A DNA stretch of 64,000 nucleotides, from assembly GCF_014117425.1 (NCBI RefSeq), contig NZ_CP059726.1, positions 1 through 64,000 on the forward strand, written 5' to 3'. The stretch comes from Bartonella sp. HY038. GTDB taxonomy: Bacteria > Pseudomonadota > Alphaproteobacteria > Rhizobiales > Rhizobiaceae. A program made the position numbers and the translations under genes. Each line of letters begins with the position of its first letter. The first letter of the stretch is position 1. The notes under the pieces are model-generated. The model saw only the letters and a program-made list of their open reading frames with translations, had not been told where the DNA came from and did no database searches. This document shows, one piece after another, positions 1-8,494 of this stretch.

Positions 1-49
1 TTTACCAAATCATCGAAATTGTTATTGCTTTATTAATAAATTATCGTCT

Positions 50-94
50 ATATTTTCGTAAATATTCTTATTTTTGCAGTTTTTGCGAAAATAT
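50..94. promoter_or_regulatory. inverted repeat upstream of repA, possible operator
   Basis: A perfect 9-bp inverted repeat has its left arm ATATTTTCG at 50-58 and its right arm CGAAAATAT at 86-94, just upstream of the repA start at 120. RepABC operons are known to be autorepressed by RepA/RepB at sites in the repA promoter. Assigning this repeat as that operator is inference from position only. Confidence 0.35.
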
Positions 95-119
95 CACCAA
101 AAGGGATTTATTTGCCAAA

Positions 120-1310
120 ATGACTACTGATAAAGCAAATCGTTTCGATTATCTTATTGCCGAGCAGGGCGAAAAAATCTCCAGTGCTTTAAATATGTTG
201 CGCATGCAGCAATATCCGCCTGATGCGAAAAAAGGCTTACGCAAATTTCAAACCGCTGAAGTAGCGCAGTTAATTGGGGTTACCCAAAGTCATTTGCGGC
301 AATTAAATATTGAGGGTAAGGGCCCGCAGGTCGAAACAATTAGCGGCCGGCGCTATTACAGCGCTAATGATATGCTGGCTTTGCGTGACTATTTGGAAGA
401 CAATAAAAAATCTGACAAACGCTATTATGTGCCGCGCCGCCGCGAGGGCGAGGCTATGCAAGTCGTGTCGGTGGTAAATTTTAAAGGTGGTAGCGGCAAA
501 ACCACCACAGCTGCCCATTTAGCGCAATATTTGGCTTTAACTGGCCACCGTGTTTTGGCGGTTGATCTTGATCCGCAGGCATCTTTAACCTCGCTTTTTG
601 GTATTCAACCAGAAATGGATGACACGCAATCCTTTTATGAAGCATTGCGTTTTGATGATGAACGCGTGCCATTTTCCAACATTATCCAAAGCACCAATAT
701 TCCCGGTCTTGACATTGTACCGGCTAATTTGATGCTGCAAGAATATGAATATGATGTGCCACTTGCGATTTCGGGTAAAAAGGGGGAAGAGGGGCGGCTT
801 TTCCATATTCGCATCGCCAATGCGCTAAAATCAGTTGATGACCAATATGACGTGGTGGTGATTGATTGTCCGCCGCAACTTGGTTATTTAACCATTACTG
901 CGCTTATGGCATCGACGGGGATCTTAATTACCATTCATCCGCAAATGCTAGATATCATGTCGATGTCGCAATTTTTAATGATGCTTGGCGGCATTATGAC
1001 ATCGGTCGCCGATGCCGGTGCGCAAATTAAGGTAAACTGGTTTCGTTATCTCGTCACTCGGTTTGAGCCAACCGATATTCCACAAGCGCAGATGGTTGGC
1101 TTTATGCAAAGCATGTTTGCCGCAAATATGCTTAAAAATCCGGTTTTAAAATCTACAGCTATTGCTGATGCTAGCATTAAAAAACAAACGCTTTATGAAG
1201 TAGAGCGCGGCGAATTTGTGCGTGCTACCTATGATCGGGCAATGGAAAGTTTAAACTCTGCCAATAGTGAAATTGTTGACATTATCCACCAGCATTGGGG
1301 CAGGGTGTGA
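120..1310 (+). CDS. repA: RepA, ParA-type plasmid partitioning ATPase
   Basis: RepA of the RepABC family is the ParA-like ATPase that segregates large plasmids and chromids and autoregulates the operon. The 396-residue length is normal for the family. An N-terminal MerR-like helix-turn-helix region lies at about residues 41-93 (FQTAEVAQLIGVTQSHLRQL). The deviant Walker A motif KGGSGKTT is at 122-129, followed by VDLDPQAS near 148 and a second ParA motif VVIDCPPQ. The start is the first ATG in frame; its Shine-Dalgarno (AAGGG at 101-105) is rather far away. repB follows 96 bp downstream on the same strand, as expected, but no repC is found after it. Confidence 0.93.
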   Translation: MTTDKANRFDYLIAEQGEKISSALNMLRMQQYPPDAKKGLRKFQTAEVAQLIGVTQSHLRQLNIEGKGPQVETISGRRYYSANDMLALRDYLEDNKKSDKRYYVPRRREGEAMQVVSVVNFKGGSGKTTTAAHLAQYLALTGHRVLAVDLDPQASLTSLFGIQPEMDDTQSFYEALRFDDERVPFSNIIQSTNIPGLDIVPANLMLQEYEYDVPLAISGKKGEEGRLFHIRIANALKSVDDQYDVVVIDCPPQLGYLTITALMASTGILITIHPQMLDIMSMSQFLMMLGGIMTSVADAGAQIKVNWFRYLVTRFEPTDIPQAQMVGFMQSMFAANMLKNPVLKSTAIADASIKKQTLYEVERGEFVRATYDRAMESLNSANSEIVDIIHQHWGRV

Positions 1311-1406
1311 ATTTTTTGTCAGCCGTTTTTATTGTAAAATCGATAAATAAAATAAATAAGTTGCGCCTTTTGAGCAGCTCTTGCAACCGATTAAAGGATC
1401 ATCATC

Positions 1407-2441
1407 ATGTCGCGTAAAAATCCCTTTGCCAATCTTGATATGTCATCTTTAAATAAAGAAGAAGTAGAAGCCAATCGGCCAAAGGCAAGCAAAACTGGCT
1501 ATGCTATGACCGGTGCTGCAAAAGCGGTTGTGCGCTCAATTGAGGAAATGGCAGAAAATACCAAGAAGCTCATGGATGGTGAAACAATCATCACGCTTGA
1601 TCCCAATTTGTTAGATGCGTCTTTTGTGTCTGATCGCTTGTCACAAAATGACGAAGCTTACCGCGAATTGCTGGAAGCGATCAAAGAGCAGGGGCAATTA
1701 TCACCAATTTTGGTTCGCCCCCATGAAGAACAAGCAGGGCGTTATATGGTGGTGTTTGGCCATAGGCGGGCGCAAGTGGCAAAGGAATTAGGGCTGCAAG
1801 TTAAGGCCGTGGTAAAAAGCCTTGATGATGTGGCATCTGCCGTGGCACAGGGGCAAGAAAATTCGGCACGGGCTAATTTATCCTTCATTGAACGCGCATT
1901 TTTCGCGCAAAATCTTGCGGCGCGTGGCCTATCACGGCAAGTGATTAAATCAGCCTTAAGCCTTGATGATGCCATGCTATCCAAAATGCTAAGCGTTATG
2001 GAAATTATGCCGCAAGCTTTGCTAGCTGCACTTGGTGCGGCAAAAAATATCGGTCGTGATAAGTGGTTAAGCTTACGCCAAATCATTTTAAATCCCGCAT
2101 TTTTAGACCGTGCCCTTGAATATGTTAAAAATGATGACTTTATTGCCCTTGGCTATGAGCAGCGATTTGATGATTTGCATCAATATTTGGTAAAATATCA
2201 AAAGAAATCTGCCGCTAAAACCAATGCAAAAACAAAGGCAAAAGGCCAAACGAGCGACAATGTGAAAAGTGCAGTTAAAGCTTGGCAGTCGGATGACAAA
2301 AAAATTGATGTTGCGATTAAGCCAAAGCCAAAAGCTCTTAGTTTGGAATTTAATCACGCGGATAGCAAAGCCTTTGGCGAATGGATCGGCAATAATTTAG
2401 CAAAGTTTTATGAAGATTATTTAAATACCCAAAAGAGTTGA
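1407..2441 (+). CDS. repB: RepB, ParB-type partitioning protein
   Basis: RepB is the ParB-like centromere-binding partner of RepA. The 344-residue protein has the expected N-terminal RepA-interaction segment. A ParB/sulfiredoxin-like nuclease-fold domain follows (about residues 60-150), with the box GHRRAQVAKELG near 117 and ENSARANLSFIERA near 151. A helix-turn-helix region comes next (GLSRQVIKSALSLDDAMLSKML), then a Lys/Ala-rich linker near 260-300. The ATG has an AAAGGATC ribosome-binding site. In a complete locus repC, which carries the replication origin, would follow after a short region with an antisense RNA. Here that space holds a palindromic repeat and then an unrelated gene. Confidence 0.92.
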   Translation: MSRKNPFANLDMSSLNKEEVEANRPKASKTGYAMTGAAKAVVRSIEEMAENTKKLMDGETIITLDPNLLDASFVSDRLSQNDEAYRELLEAIKEQGQLSPILVRPHEEQAGRYMVVFGHRRAQVAKELGLQVKAVVKSLDDVASAVAQGQENSARANLSFIERAFFAQNLAARGLSRQVIKSALSLDDAMLSKMLSVMEIMPQALLAALGAAKNIGRDKWLSLRQIILNPAFLDRALEYVKNDDFIALGYEQRFDDLHQYLVKYQKKSAAKTNAKTKAKGQTSDNVKSAVKAWQSDDKKIDVAIKPKPKALSLEFNHADSKAFGEWIGNNLAKFYEDYLNTQKS

Positions 2442-2473
2442 AACCACAAAGTAGATAGATAAATATTAGTGTT

Positions 2474-2581
2474 GTTAGAGCGCATTTCGATCTGATTGGA
2501 TCAGATCGGCGCTCTAATCCATTGTTTACACCGCGTTTTTTGTCCGAAAACCGCTTCACATTTTTTTAAAAAACGCTTTAA
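2474..2581. repeat. Rhizobiales-type palindromic intergenic repeat element
   Basis: The left half is a long hairpin: TTAGAGCGC (2474-2482) pairs with GCGCTCTAA (2509-2517), and inside it CGATCTGA (2488-2495) pairs with TCAGATCG (2501-2508). The right half contains AAAACCGCTTCACA and ends with AAAACGCTTTAA, roughly mirroring the left border. From memory this matches the abundant small intergenic element of Brucella, Ochrobactrum and rhizobia (AGAGCGC hairpin plus AAAACCG-CTTC segment). It sits between repB and the next gene and could also act as a terminator for repAB. A second, partial copy is at 56474-56516. Confidence 0.7.
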
Positions 2582-2632
2582 TTATAGGTAAGCTATCTTA
2601 TTTCAAAGACCCAAACCGATTAAGAGGCGATA

Positions 2633-3334
2633 ATGTCAACGAATTTTTCTTTTAGGTTTAAGACAAAGAGTCCATCTCGTAGCGATATTTACCGCTATAT
2701 ATTAAGAATTTTTACTAAATATCAGCAGGTTTTTCTACGTGGCTCTTTCCATCAAAAAGCAACATTGCGGCATAAAGGTTGGTCTAGCCCAAAAAGCGTG
2801 GATTTTGAATTTAGCGGCTATTTCGAAAATATGTCAAAAAACACATTGCTAAAAAACCTAGCAGACTGTAACGGCCAATTTGATTTCCAGTTTGGTGCGC
2901 CTGTTGGTGATCGTTATCTTTTTGATTTTCGTACACTGGACCAAAATCAATCAGACAATAAAGATTTTGATTATACTATCGAAAGTCCGAGCGTTAAATT
3001 TGGACCTTTCTTCGATTTTGTCGATGATATAGATGGTATATTTTTCGATGAGGAATTTGTCTTTGGCACAATTTCTATCGATCCCACTTTGAGATTGGAG
3101 GACCAATTTGTCGTATGCATAAAGCAAGGCGTAACAATAGATCAAATTCCAACTTGGTTACATGGCATATTCGATCCAGATCGCTTTACAGCTCTTGGTG
3201 ATTTTTTAGGCAATGGTGTCAATTTTTATATGGATAAAAAATGCCAAAGCGAATTTGAAAGTGGACACTTAAGAGAATATTGGTTTTTTGACTATTTCTC
3301 AAATCTGCCAAAGTACAAAAATAAAATTATGTAA
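2633..3334 (+). CDS. hypothetical protein downstream of repAB
   Basis: I do not recognise this 233-residue protein. It has no signal peptide or membrane segment. It has a basic N-terminus (about residues 1-50) and is strongly acidic and aromatic in the middle (for example FGPFFDFVDDIDGIFFDEEF near 123-142). It occupies the place where repC would be expected, but I see no resemblance to RepC, either in length (RepC is about 400 residues) or in motifs. The ATG has a good ribosome-binding site (AAGAGGCGATA just upstream). The acidic, compact composition would fit a cargo or immunity-type protein, but that is speculation. Confidence 0.7.
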   Translation: MSTNFSFRFKTKSPSRSDIYRYILRIFTKYQQVFLRGSFHQKATLRHKGWSSPKSVDFEFSGYFENMSKNTLLKNLADCNGQFDFQFGAPVGDRYLFDFRTLDQNQSDNKDFDYTIESPSVKFGPFFDFVDDIDGIFFDEEFVFGTISIDPTLRLEDQFVVCIKQGVTIDQIPTWLHGIFDPDRFTALGDFLGNGVNFYMDKKCQSEFESGHLREYWFFDYFSNLPKYKNKIM

Positions 3335-3342
3335 AAAAATTA

Positions 3343-3728
3343 GGGGCTGGCATAGATAATTGCTAAAAACTAGCTCTTACTAATTGTTTTAAAATGAAAA
3401 ATTGAAATTTTGGGTCACTGTTGTTAAAACGCCATTCACATTCTTTTAAAAATAGATAAAAATGCTCTCGAGGAATGCCATTAAAGCGACGCATATGCCG
3501 CTTGGCTTGGCTAGAGAAATTTTCAATCCCATTGATATGATTGCGATCATCCACAAAGGTTTTTGAATGGTTTTTCCGCTCATGGTAAAACTCAGTCACA
3601 TCAAGAACATCATAGGCAGAAAAGCTTATCTCGATAAACAATGGAATCTGGCTTAATTGATTGCCTAATAATCGGTAAAAGCGTTTCAGTACGGGCATTT
3701 GGTATAGGAAAAGCATGAACTTTTCCAT
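3343..3728 (-). pseudogene. IS1595-family transposase, C-terminal remnant
   Basis: The 121-residue reading frame carries the C-terminal signature of IS1595/ISXO2-like DDE transposases: HINGIENFSSQAKRHMRRFN followed by IPREHFYLFLKECEWRFN. Full transposases of this family are about 300 residues, so the N-terminal half is missing. A sequence starting GGGGCTGGCATAG at 3343, just beyond the stop codon, looks like the outer end of the element. No matching inverted end is visible on the other side, so the copy is truncated there. A separate N-terminal fragment of the same family lies at 43475-43675. Confidence 0.75.
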
Positions 3729-3789
3729 TACGTTTTAGCAGGAATGAGCCTAGAATAAACTGCCAAAGCAGTTGCTAAAAAGCCAATGA

Positions 3790-5079
3790 TCAGCTGATCA
3801 AGGCACTTTCAAGTACTTGAACAATTTGCATAAAACTATCATCATTTAATCGATAATTATTAGTAATAGTTATCATTCTTTTTGCAAAATCATCGGCATT
3901 GGTTGCTGTATTTGAGCTATTATCTTTCCCCAATATTGGTTGCAGATAATCATAATTGGGAATTGATGACACAAAAAGTCGTGTTACCCCCAAATTGGAC
4001 GGCCAAAGCCGCTCCATAGCTTTTTGGCAGCTAGCATCGCTTGGCATTAATACCATGATAAAAGGCCAAGTGCCCTTTGCTGCATCCTCACCTTTAACGA
4101 TTTTTACGCCAAATTCGCGTAAAATGGGGTTATTTTCCAACACTTCGATGCGTTTTAAGGCTTGCATCTTGGCTTTTTGTAAAAACTCCGGCAATCTTAA
4201 TGCAGCTTTTGCCCCAATTTCGCGGCGCTTTTTGCCAACCTCAAAAATTGGTATTTCTTGAGCAAAATAATCGCCAACCGCATTAATGTAATCGTGTTTT
4301 TTTAGCGCTTTGCGCCGACCAAGCCCATAAAAAAGCTCTAACAAAGGTGGATTATAGCAGCAATAATATCCAATTAATTGCGCAAGTTTTATTTTATCAG
4401 CGAAAAAATTTGGCTTTACAAGGTTTTTATGGGTTATTTGCAGTTGGTGAAATAAATCGGGGTCTTTTGCGGTTAGTAAACCACCTTCAAAAAGAGTTAA
4501 ACCTTTGCCAACTGCAAGGCTAAAAAATGCTATATCGCCGCTTTGCCCAATTTCTGCTCCAAGCGCCTGCGCGCCATCTTCAATAATATAGGCACCAATG
4601 TTATGCGCGATATTTAGGCTTGCTTCTACATTAGCAAGGCGGCCACCAATATGGGTGGGCAATATCGCTAGGGTTTTGCAACTTGCCAATTGTTGCAATT
4701 GTTCAAAGCAAAAATCGAAGCTATTTTGCGCAGTATCGCAAATAATTGGCTTTAAGCCGCAATGATGAATGGCAAGCGGCACTAAAGGGCAATTAAAGGC
4801 GGGAATAATCACTTCATTGCGGGTGTTGGTAAGATCATCCTTATTATTTAAGCGCTTTAAAGTTTCAAGCGCAATAATTAAAGATGCTGTACCAGAACAC
4901 TCGAGCAACAAGGGTGGTAAATTAAATTGCTTCGCAATGATTTCAGCTATATCGCCGCCTTTACCAAAAAAATCTGTTGAAACAAGCGGTAGACCTGCCG
5001 TGGGCGGCAACTCGCCATAAATTGTATCACTTGTCAAAATTTTTAGGTGCTGTTTTTTCGAGGTAAAAAGTAACGGCAA
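3790..5079 (-). CDS. DegT/DnrJ/EryC1/StrS-family PLP aminotransferase
   Basis: A 429-residue PLP enzyme of the sugar-aminotransferase superfamily, which usually transaminates nucleotide-linked keto-sugars. Visible marks are the cofactor-binding stretch ECSGTASLIIALE (about 60-72), the EDGAQALGA segment near 167 that holds the ring-stacking Asp, and the Schiff-base lysine in AVGKGLTLFEGG (K192). The start is TTG, chosen because a GAGGAG ribosome-binding site lies 7 bases upstream. It is the last gene of a five-gene operon (HAD phosphatase, alpha/beta hydrolase, two EamA/SMR proteins, this enzyme). The substrate is unknown; context suggests an amino-modified sugar or lipid precursor. Confidence 0.8.
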   Translation of the reverse strand: MPLLFTSKKQHLKILTSDTIYGELPPTAGLPLVSTDFFGKGGDIAEIIAKQFNLPPLLLECSGTASLIIALETLKRLNNKDDLTNTRNEVIIPAFNCPLVPLAIHHCGLKPIICDTAQNSFDFCFEQLQQLASCKTLAILPTHIGGRLANVEASLNIAHNIGAYIIEDGAQALGAEIGQSGDIAFFSLAVGKGLTLFEGGLLTAKDPDLFHQLQITHKNLVKPNFFADKIKLAQLIGYYCCYNPPLLELFYGLGRRKALKKHDYINAVGDYFAQEIPIFEVGKKRREIGAKAALRLPEFLQKAKMQALKRIEVLENNPILREFGVKIVKGEDAAKGTWPFIMVLMPSDASCQKAMERLWPSNLGVTRLFVSSIPNYDYLQPILGKDNSSNTATNADDFAKRMITITNNYRLNDDSFMQIVQVLESALIS

Positions 5080-5109
5080 AATTATACTCCTCGATTAAGC
5101 TTGTTTCGA

Positions 5110-5508
5110 CTATATTGGCGAGGTTTTTTGCTTTTCTAATTCATCGCGTTCGGCAAAGGCAAGGCAGATAATACCACCAACAATCAAAATTGCACCGATA
5201 ATGTGGCTAAGGGGTACATTTTCACCAAAAATAATGACGGAAGCAATCATCACCGTTACCACTTCCAAATGACTGGCAGCAAAGGCTGGGCCAACGGGCG
5301 CGCGCCGCAGCAAGGTCATCCAAGTGAAAAACGCACCAATATAGCCCGATATGGCTAAATAGACCCAAGGATGGGAAATAATCCGCCAAAACCAGTCAAG
5401 GCTTAACTCCAACGGCTCAGCAATCATTGCAGTTTGCTTAAAGCTAATTTGCCCGACGGTATCGAACATCATCAAAAAGAAAAACCCTAAAATATAAAAA
5501 CGCCGCAT
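5110..5508 (-). CDS. EamA/SMR-type small membrane transporter (second of a pair)
   Basis: A 132-residue four-helix membrane protein of the EamA/small multidrug resistance-like superfamily. It opens with FDTVGQISFKQTA, a motif nearly identical to its upstream neighbour (FDTVGQLAFKAAA), so the two probably pair as a heterodimer, as ArnE/ArnF do. Membrane segments lie at about 5-22, 48-66, 73-95 and 101-118, with a charged tail after 120. The ORF starts directly after the stop of the neighbouring gene. ArnE/ArnF flip aminoarabinose-undecaprenyl phosphate across the inner membrane; a similar lipid-linked amino-sugar flippase role is inference. Confidence 0.75.
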   Translation of the reverse strand: MRRFYILGFFFLMMFDTVGQISFKQTAMIAEPLELSLDWFWRIISHPWVYLAISGYIGAFFTWMTLLRRAPVGPAFAASHLEVVTVMIASVIIFGENVPLSHIIGAILIVGGIICLAFAERDELEKQKTSPI

Positions 5509-5877
5509 TTAAAATGCTCCCACAACTGCAACACCAAGTGCAACTAAACTAATGCCGATTATCCGCATCGGGGTGAGTTTTTCATGAAAGAAGATACGGC
5601 CCAAGACCATGATAACTATAATATTAACCGAGCCGAGCAATATGCCTTCTGATAGGGGCACAAGGGTTAAAAATGCGAGCCATAGGAAAAATTCGCCCAC
5701 ATAGGCAAAAATACCAACCCATAAAATCGGTTTACGCACCAAGGCACGCCAATAGGCTTTTAAGCCCGGTTCCGTTTCCTCATCATCAGGGATTGTTGCC
5801 GCGGCTTTAAATGCAAGTTGGCCAACAGTGTCAAAAATAACATTAGCAAGCCATAGGGTTAAAACGAGCCAATTCAT
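5509..5877 (-). CDS. EamA/SMR-type small membrane transporter (first of a pair)
   Basis: A 122-residue protein with four predicted membrane helices and half-EamA architecture. The first helix carries VIFDTVGQLAFKA, matching the partner protein encoded immediately downstream. The C-terminal half has the conserved LTPMRIIGISLVALGVAVVG segment typical of EamA and SMR proteins. Its start codon overlaps the stop of the upstream alpha/beta hydrolase gene by 4 bases (ATGA), so translation is probably coupled. Single-domain EamA proteins usually dimerise, and two adjacent genes argue for an asymmetric transporter. The transported molecule is not evident. Confidence 0.75.
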   Translation of the reverse strand: MNWLVLTLWLANVIFDTVGQLAFKAAATIPDDEETEPGLKAYWRALVRKPILWVGIFAYVGEFFLWLAFLTLVPLSEGILLGSVNIIVIMVLGRIFFHEKLTPMRIIGISLVALGVAVVGAF

Positions 5878-6824
5878 GTGTTCTTGCCCTGATTTACTGT
5901 CGGTTGATTTGCTGTTAATCGGTTTGCAGCTTGTAAGTTCATGTTTTCAAAAACAGGAGAAAAAGGCGCGGGAATAATTTCAGGCAAATCATTTATGTCC
6001 AATTGAGTGTCGCTACACAGCTTTGAAAAAAACTCGACGCTTTTATTAATCACATTTTTTCGGTCGCGATCAATAGTGATTAGATGGTAGCTATTATCAA
6101 GCGGAATAAACTCAACCGGTCCAGCCACGTGCTCGGCAATATAGCCACCATTGGTTTTAATATTGGCAATGTCATCATTAGCCGAATGCATAACAAGGCA
6201 GGGTGCGCGAACTTCATCTATTTGCGGGCGCATATTTTTGACCAACATCATCATTTCTGCCAAAGATGGAAATGGATTTCCTGCAAGACCGCCCTTGGTG
6301 CTATCACCAGAAAACATGCTGTCGGCAACGGTTTTGCGAATACGCTCATCTTTAAGGCCATAAGGGGGGCGCTCGATAAAAACGCGGTTATGAAATAACC
6401 CCATTTTATAAAGCCAAAGAATAAGAAATTGTGTGCGGCGTATGAGATAGGGAATACTCCAACCATCATAAATAAGCGTTGCGCCATAAACACCAACACC
6501 AGCAATATCTTTGGGCCGTTCTGCTGCAAGTTTAAGTGCCAGTAATGCGCCCATCGAAAGACCGCCAACAAATAATGTGTCAACATGCTTCAAAAATGCA
6601 TCTGCCGCATCATTAACGCTTTGGTACCAGTCTTGCCAATTGGTTTTGACAATATCCGCCTCATCACCACAATGGCCAGCAAGTTGCATGCCAAAAACGC
6701 TAAAGCCAGCCTTATTCAAGCCCTTGGCAAGAATATGCATCTCGGTAGGGGTGCCGGTTAAGCCATGGATAAGCATAACACCGGCGCGCCCACCCGGCAT
6801 GTAAAAACTAACATCGCTAATCAT
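5874..6824 (-). CDS. alpha/beta hydrolase (carboxylesterase/monoacylglycerol lipase-like)
   Basis: A 316-residue serine hydrolase. The oxyanion-hole motif HGLTGTP begins at residue 20, the nucleophile elbow GLSMG has Ser90, an acidic residue lies in SANDD (about 217) and the histidine is in NSYHLIT (H247), completing a plausible catalytic triad. The fold resembles Est30-type carboxylesterases and monoacylglycerol lipases. There is no signal peptide, so it should act in the cytoplasm. The C-terminal 40 residues are an Asn/Pro-rich extension beyond the usual fold. It overlaps both neighbours by 4 bases within the five-gene operon. Confidence 0.8.
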   Translation of the reverse strand: MISDVSFYMPGGRAGVMLIHGLTGTPTEMHILAKGLNKAGFSVFGMQLAGHCGDEADIVKTNWQDWYQSVNDAADAFLKHVDTLFVGGLSMGALLALKLAAERPKDIAGVGVYGATLIYDGWSIPYLIRRTQFLILWLYKMGLFHNRVFIERPPYGLKDERIRKTVADSMFSGDSTKGGLAGNPFPSLAEMMMLVKNMRPQIDEVRAPCLVMHSANDDIANIKTNGGYIAEHVAGPVEFIPLDNSYHLITIDRDRKNVINKSVEFFSKLCSDTQLDINDLPEIIPAPFSPVFENMNLQAANRLTANQPTVNQGKNT

Positions 6825-7621
6825 GATGCTATCCGCGCTGCCTTTTGTGCGGTGAAGCTATGGGCGCCCCTATCATTTGAATGAGTGTTGGACAATTCAA
6901 CCATCAAATCTGGCCAGAGCGCCATAATTTGCGAAAAATCCTTCACTCGCATATGGGCAATGGCGTGTTTTTCGCAATAATCGGCAAGTTTACCCTTAGC
7001 AAGTACAAAATCCGCCTTTTGCGATGGGCAAAAATCTGACGTGCCATCACCAATATAAATAGTTCTACCAAAAGGGCTAAGTGGCAATGGGTCATAACGG
7101 CGACATTTGCAATGACCTGATGGACAATTATTGGCCTTAAATGGAAATTCCAATTTCCATTTTTCGCCCCCTAAATGCACAAGATGATTGGAATAAACTG
7201 GCAAATCTTTAATGCCACTATGCGCTAAAATATAGTTGATGCTGTAATCAAGCCCATCGCTAACGATTTGAGCCGCAGCACCTTGTCGTTTAACCATGTC
7301 AAGAAATGGTTTAAAAGCCACATCAATTTGCGCTTCATTTAGCGCGCCATCAAGTTGTTGCGGCGTAGCGCGGATAAGCGCAACTTGCTTTTCCATACAT
7401 TCTCGCGCACCAATCGCGCCAGAAAGCCACAAATTTTCTAATTCTTCAAAACCAGGCAAAGCAAATTTATTCAACAATAAATCGGTGACATCTTGATAAC
7501 AAATTGTGCCGTCAAAATCGATTAATATAGTTGTACGACCATTTAGCTTCATAGTGTCGATATTTGTCATCGAAAAGCTATTGACAGCTAAGGGGGAAAA
7601 ATTTTTATTTTGCTTATACAT
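6821..7621 (-). CDS. HAD-superfamily phosphatase, MtnX/SerB-like
   Basis: A 266-residue HAD hydrolase. Motif I is LIDFDGTI with D35 and D37, motif II is QIVSDGLDY, and motif IV is YIGDGTSDFCPSQKADFV. This arrangement is that of MtnX-like and phosphoserine-phosphatase-like (HAD-IB) enzymes. A CxSGHCKC-like cysteine cluster lies between motifs II and IV, as in some MtnX relatives. The true start may be an internal ATG at residue 18 or 24, because the first ATG has no clear ribosome-binding site. It is the first gene of the operon and ends with a 4-base overlap into the hydrolase gene. The rest of a methionine-salvage pathway is not present here, so MtnX activity is unlikely. Confidence 0.8.
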   Translation of the reverse strand: MYKQNKNFSPLAVNSFSMTNIDTMKLNGRTTILIDFDGTICYQDVTDLLLNKFALPGFEELENLWLSGAIGARECMEKQVALIRATPQQLDGALNEAQIDVAFKPFLDMVKRQGAAAQIVSDGLDYSINYILAHSGIKDLPVYSNHLVHLGGEKWKLEFPFKANNCPSGHCKCRRYDPLPLSPFGRTIYIGDGTSDFCPSQKADFVLAKGKLADYCEKHAIAHMRVKDFSQIMALWPDLMVELSNTHSNDRGAHSFTAQKAARIAS

Positions 7622-7762
7622 TTGTTATGGTTTTTCCTGCGGCTTAAAAAAGTCAAAGTTTTAAACTTAAACACTTGCCATAACTTATGCTATCTACATA
7701 TAAACTGATATAAGATCTTTGTAGCTTTTATGTAACCAAACTCTGTAACCAAATATGGCAAG

Positions 7763-8494
7763 ATGAATAAAAACATTTTAATAATTGAAGACGATCAACG
7801 CCTTGCTGACCTTGTGATGGCCTATTTAAGCAAACAAGGCTATGATGTAAATATTCATTCCCGTGGTGACACGGCGGAAAATGCTATAGCTACTCATAAG
7901 CCTGATCTTGTTATTTTAGATGTGATGTTGCCAGGTAAATCGGGTCTTGATATTTGCCGCGATGCGCGCAGCTTTTATGATGGGCTTATTCTCATCATGA
8001 CCGCCAGTGAAGACGATATTGATGAAATTGTCGGCTTAGAACTTGGCGCTGATGATTATTTGTCAAAACCCGTGGAGCCACGCCGCTTGCTTGCCCATAT
8101 AAGGGCGCTTTTGCGCCGCAAGGAAGGCGAACCCCAACGGGTTGAACAAGCCAATGGCTTTGTTAAAGATGTGCCAAAAATTAGTGTGTTACATTTTGGC
8201 CAATTAGCTATTGATGATGAAAACCGCCTTGTTACCCTTGGTGATGAAAAACTCGAATTTACCACGGCAGAATTTGATCTTTTATGGTTGCTTGCCAGCC
8301 AAGCTGGACAGATCCTATCACGCGATGATATTTTAAATGCTTTGCGCGGGATTGAATTTGACGGGCTTGATCGCTCCATTGATGCAAGGGTATCGCGCTT
8401 ACGCAAACGCCTTAAAGATGATCCTGATGATCCACAATTTATCAAAACTGTGCGTGCAAAAGGCTATTTATTTTTGCAGGCGCAAGAAAGATGA
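7763..8494 (+). CDS. OmpR/PhoB-family response regulator (RstA-like)
   Basis: A 243-residue two-component response regulator. The receiver domain has the acidic pair E9/D10/D11, the phospho-acceptor D53 in LVILDVMLPGKSG, and K102 in YLSKP. A winged-helix OmpR-type output domain occupies about 145-240 (LEFTTAEFDLLWLLA, RSIDARVSRLRKRL). The receiver sequence and the partner kinase layout recall RstA/RstB of enterobacteria. The gene overlaps its sensor kinase by 4 bases. It is divergent from the five-gene operon at 3790-7621, with a 140-bp shared spacer, so control of that operon is plausible but unproven. Confidence 0.88.
   Translation: MNKNILIIEDDQRLADLVMAYLSKQGYDVNIHSRGDTAENAIATHKPDLVILDVMLPGKSGLDICRDARSFYDGLILIMTASEDDIDEIVGLELGADDYLSKPVEPRRLLAHIRALLRRKEGEPQRVEQANGFVKDVPKISVLHFGQLAIDDENRLVTLGDEKLEFTTAEFDLLWLLASQAGQILSRDDILNALRGIEFDGLDRSIDARVSRLRKRLKDDPDDPQFIKTVRAKGYLFLQAQER

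Noticed and set aside
1355-1390. Possible parS centromere in the repA-repB spacer (GAGCAGCTC with TTGC/GCAA flanks)
   Set aside because: It has an odd-length centre and does not fit the 16-bp GTT...GC...AAC palindrome of RepABC parS sites; too weak to annotate.
2442-2632. Counter-transcribed antisense RNA (incA type) after repB
   Set aside because: The spacer position is right, but the sequence is the palindromic repeat element and no promoter-plus-terminator pair for a small antisense RNA is evident; without repC it would have no target.
6821-7621. MtnX of methionine salvage
   Set aside because: Motifs fit the MtnX-like HAD group, but no other salvage genes are nearby and the operon context points elsewhere.
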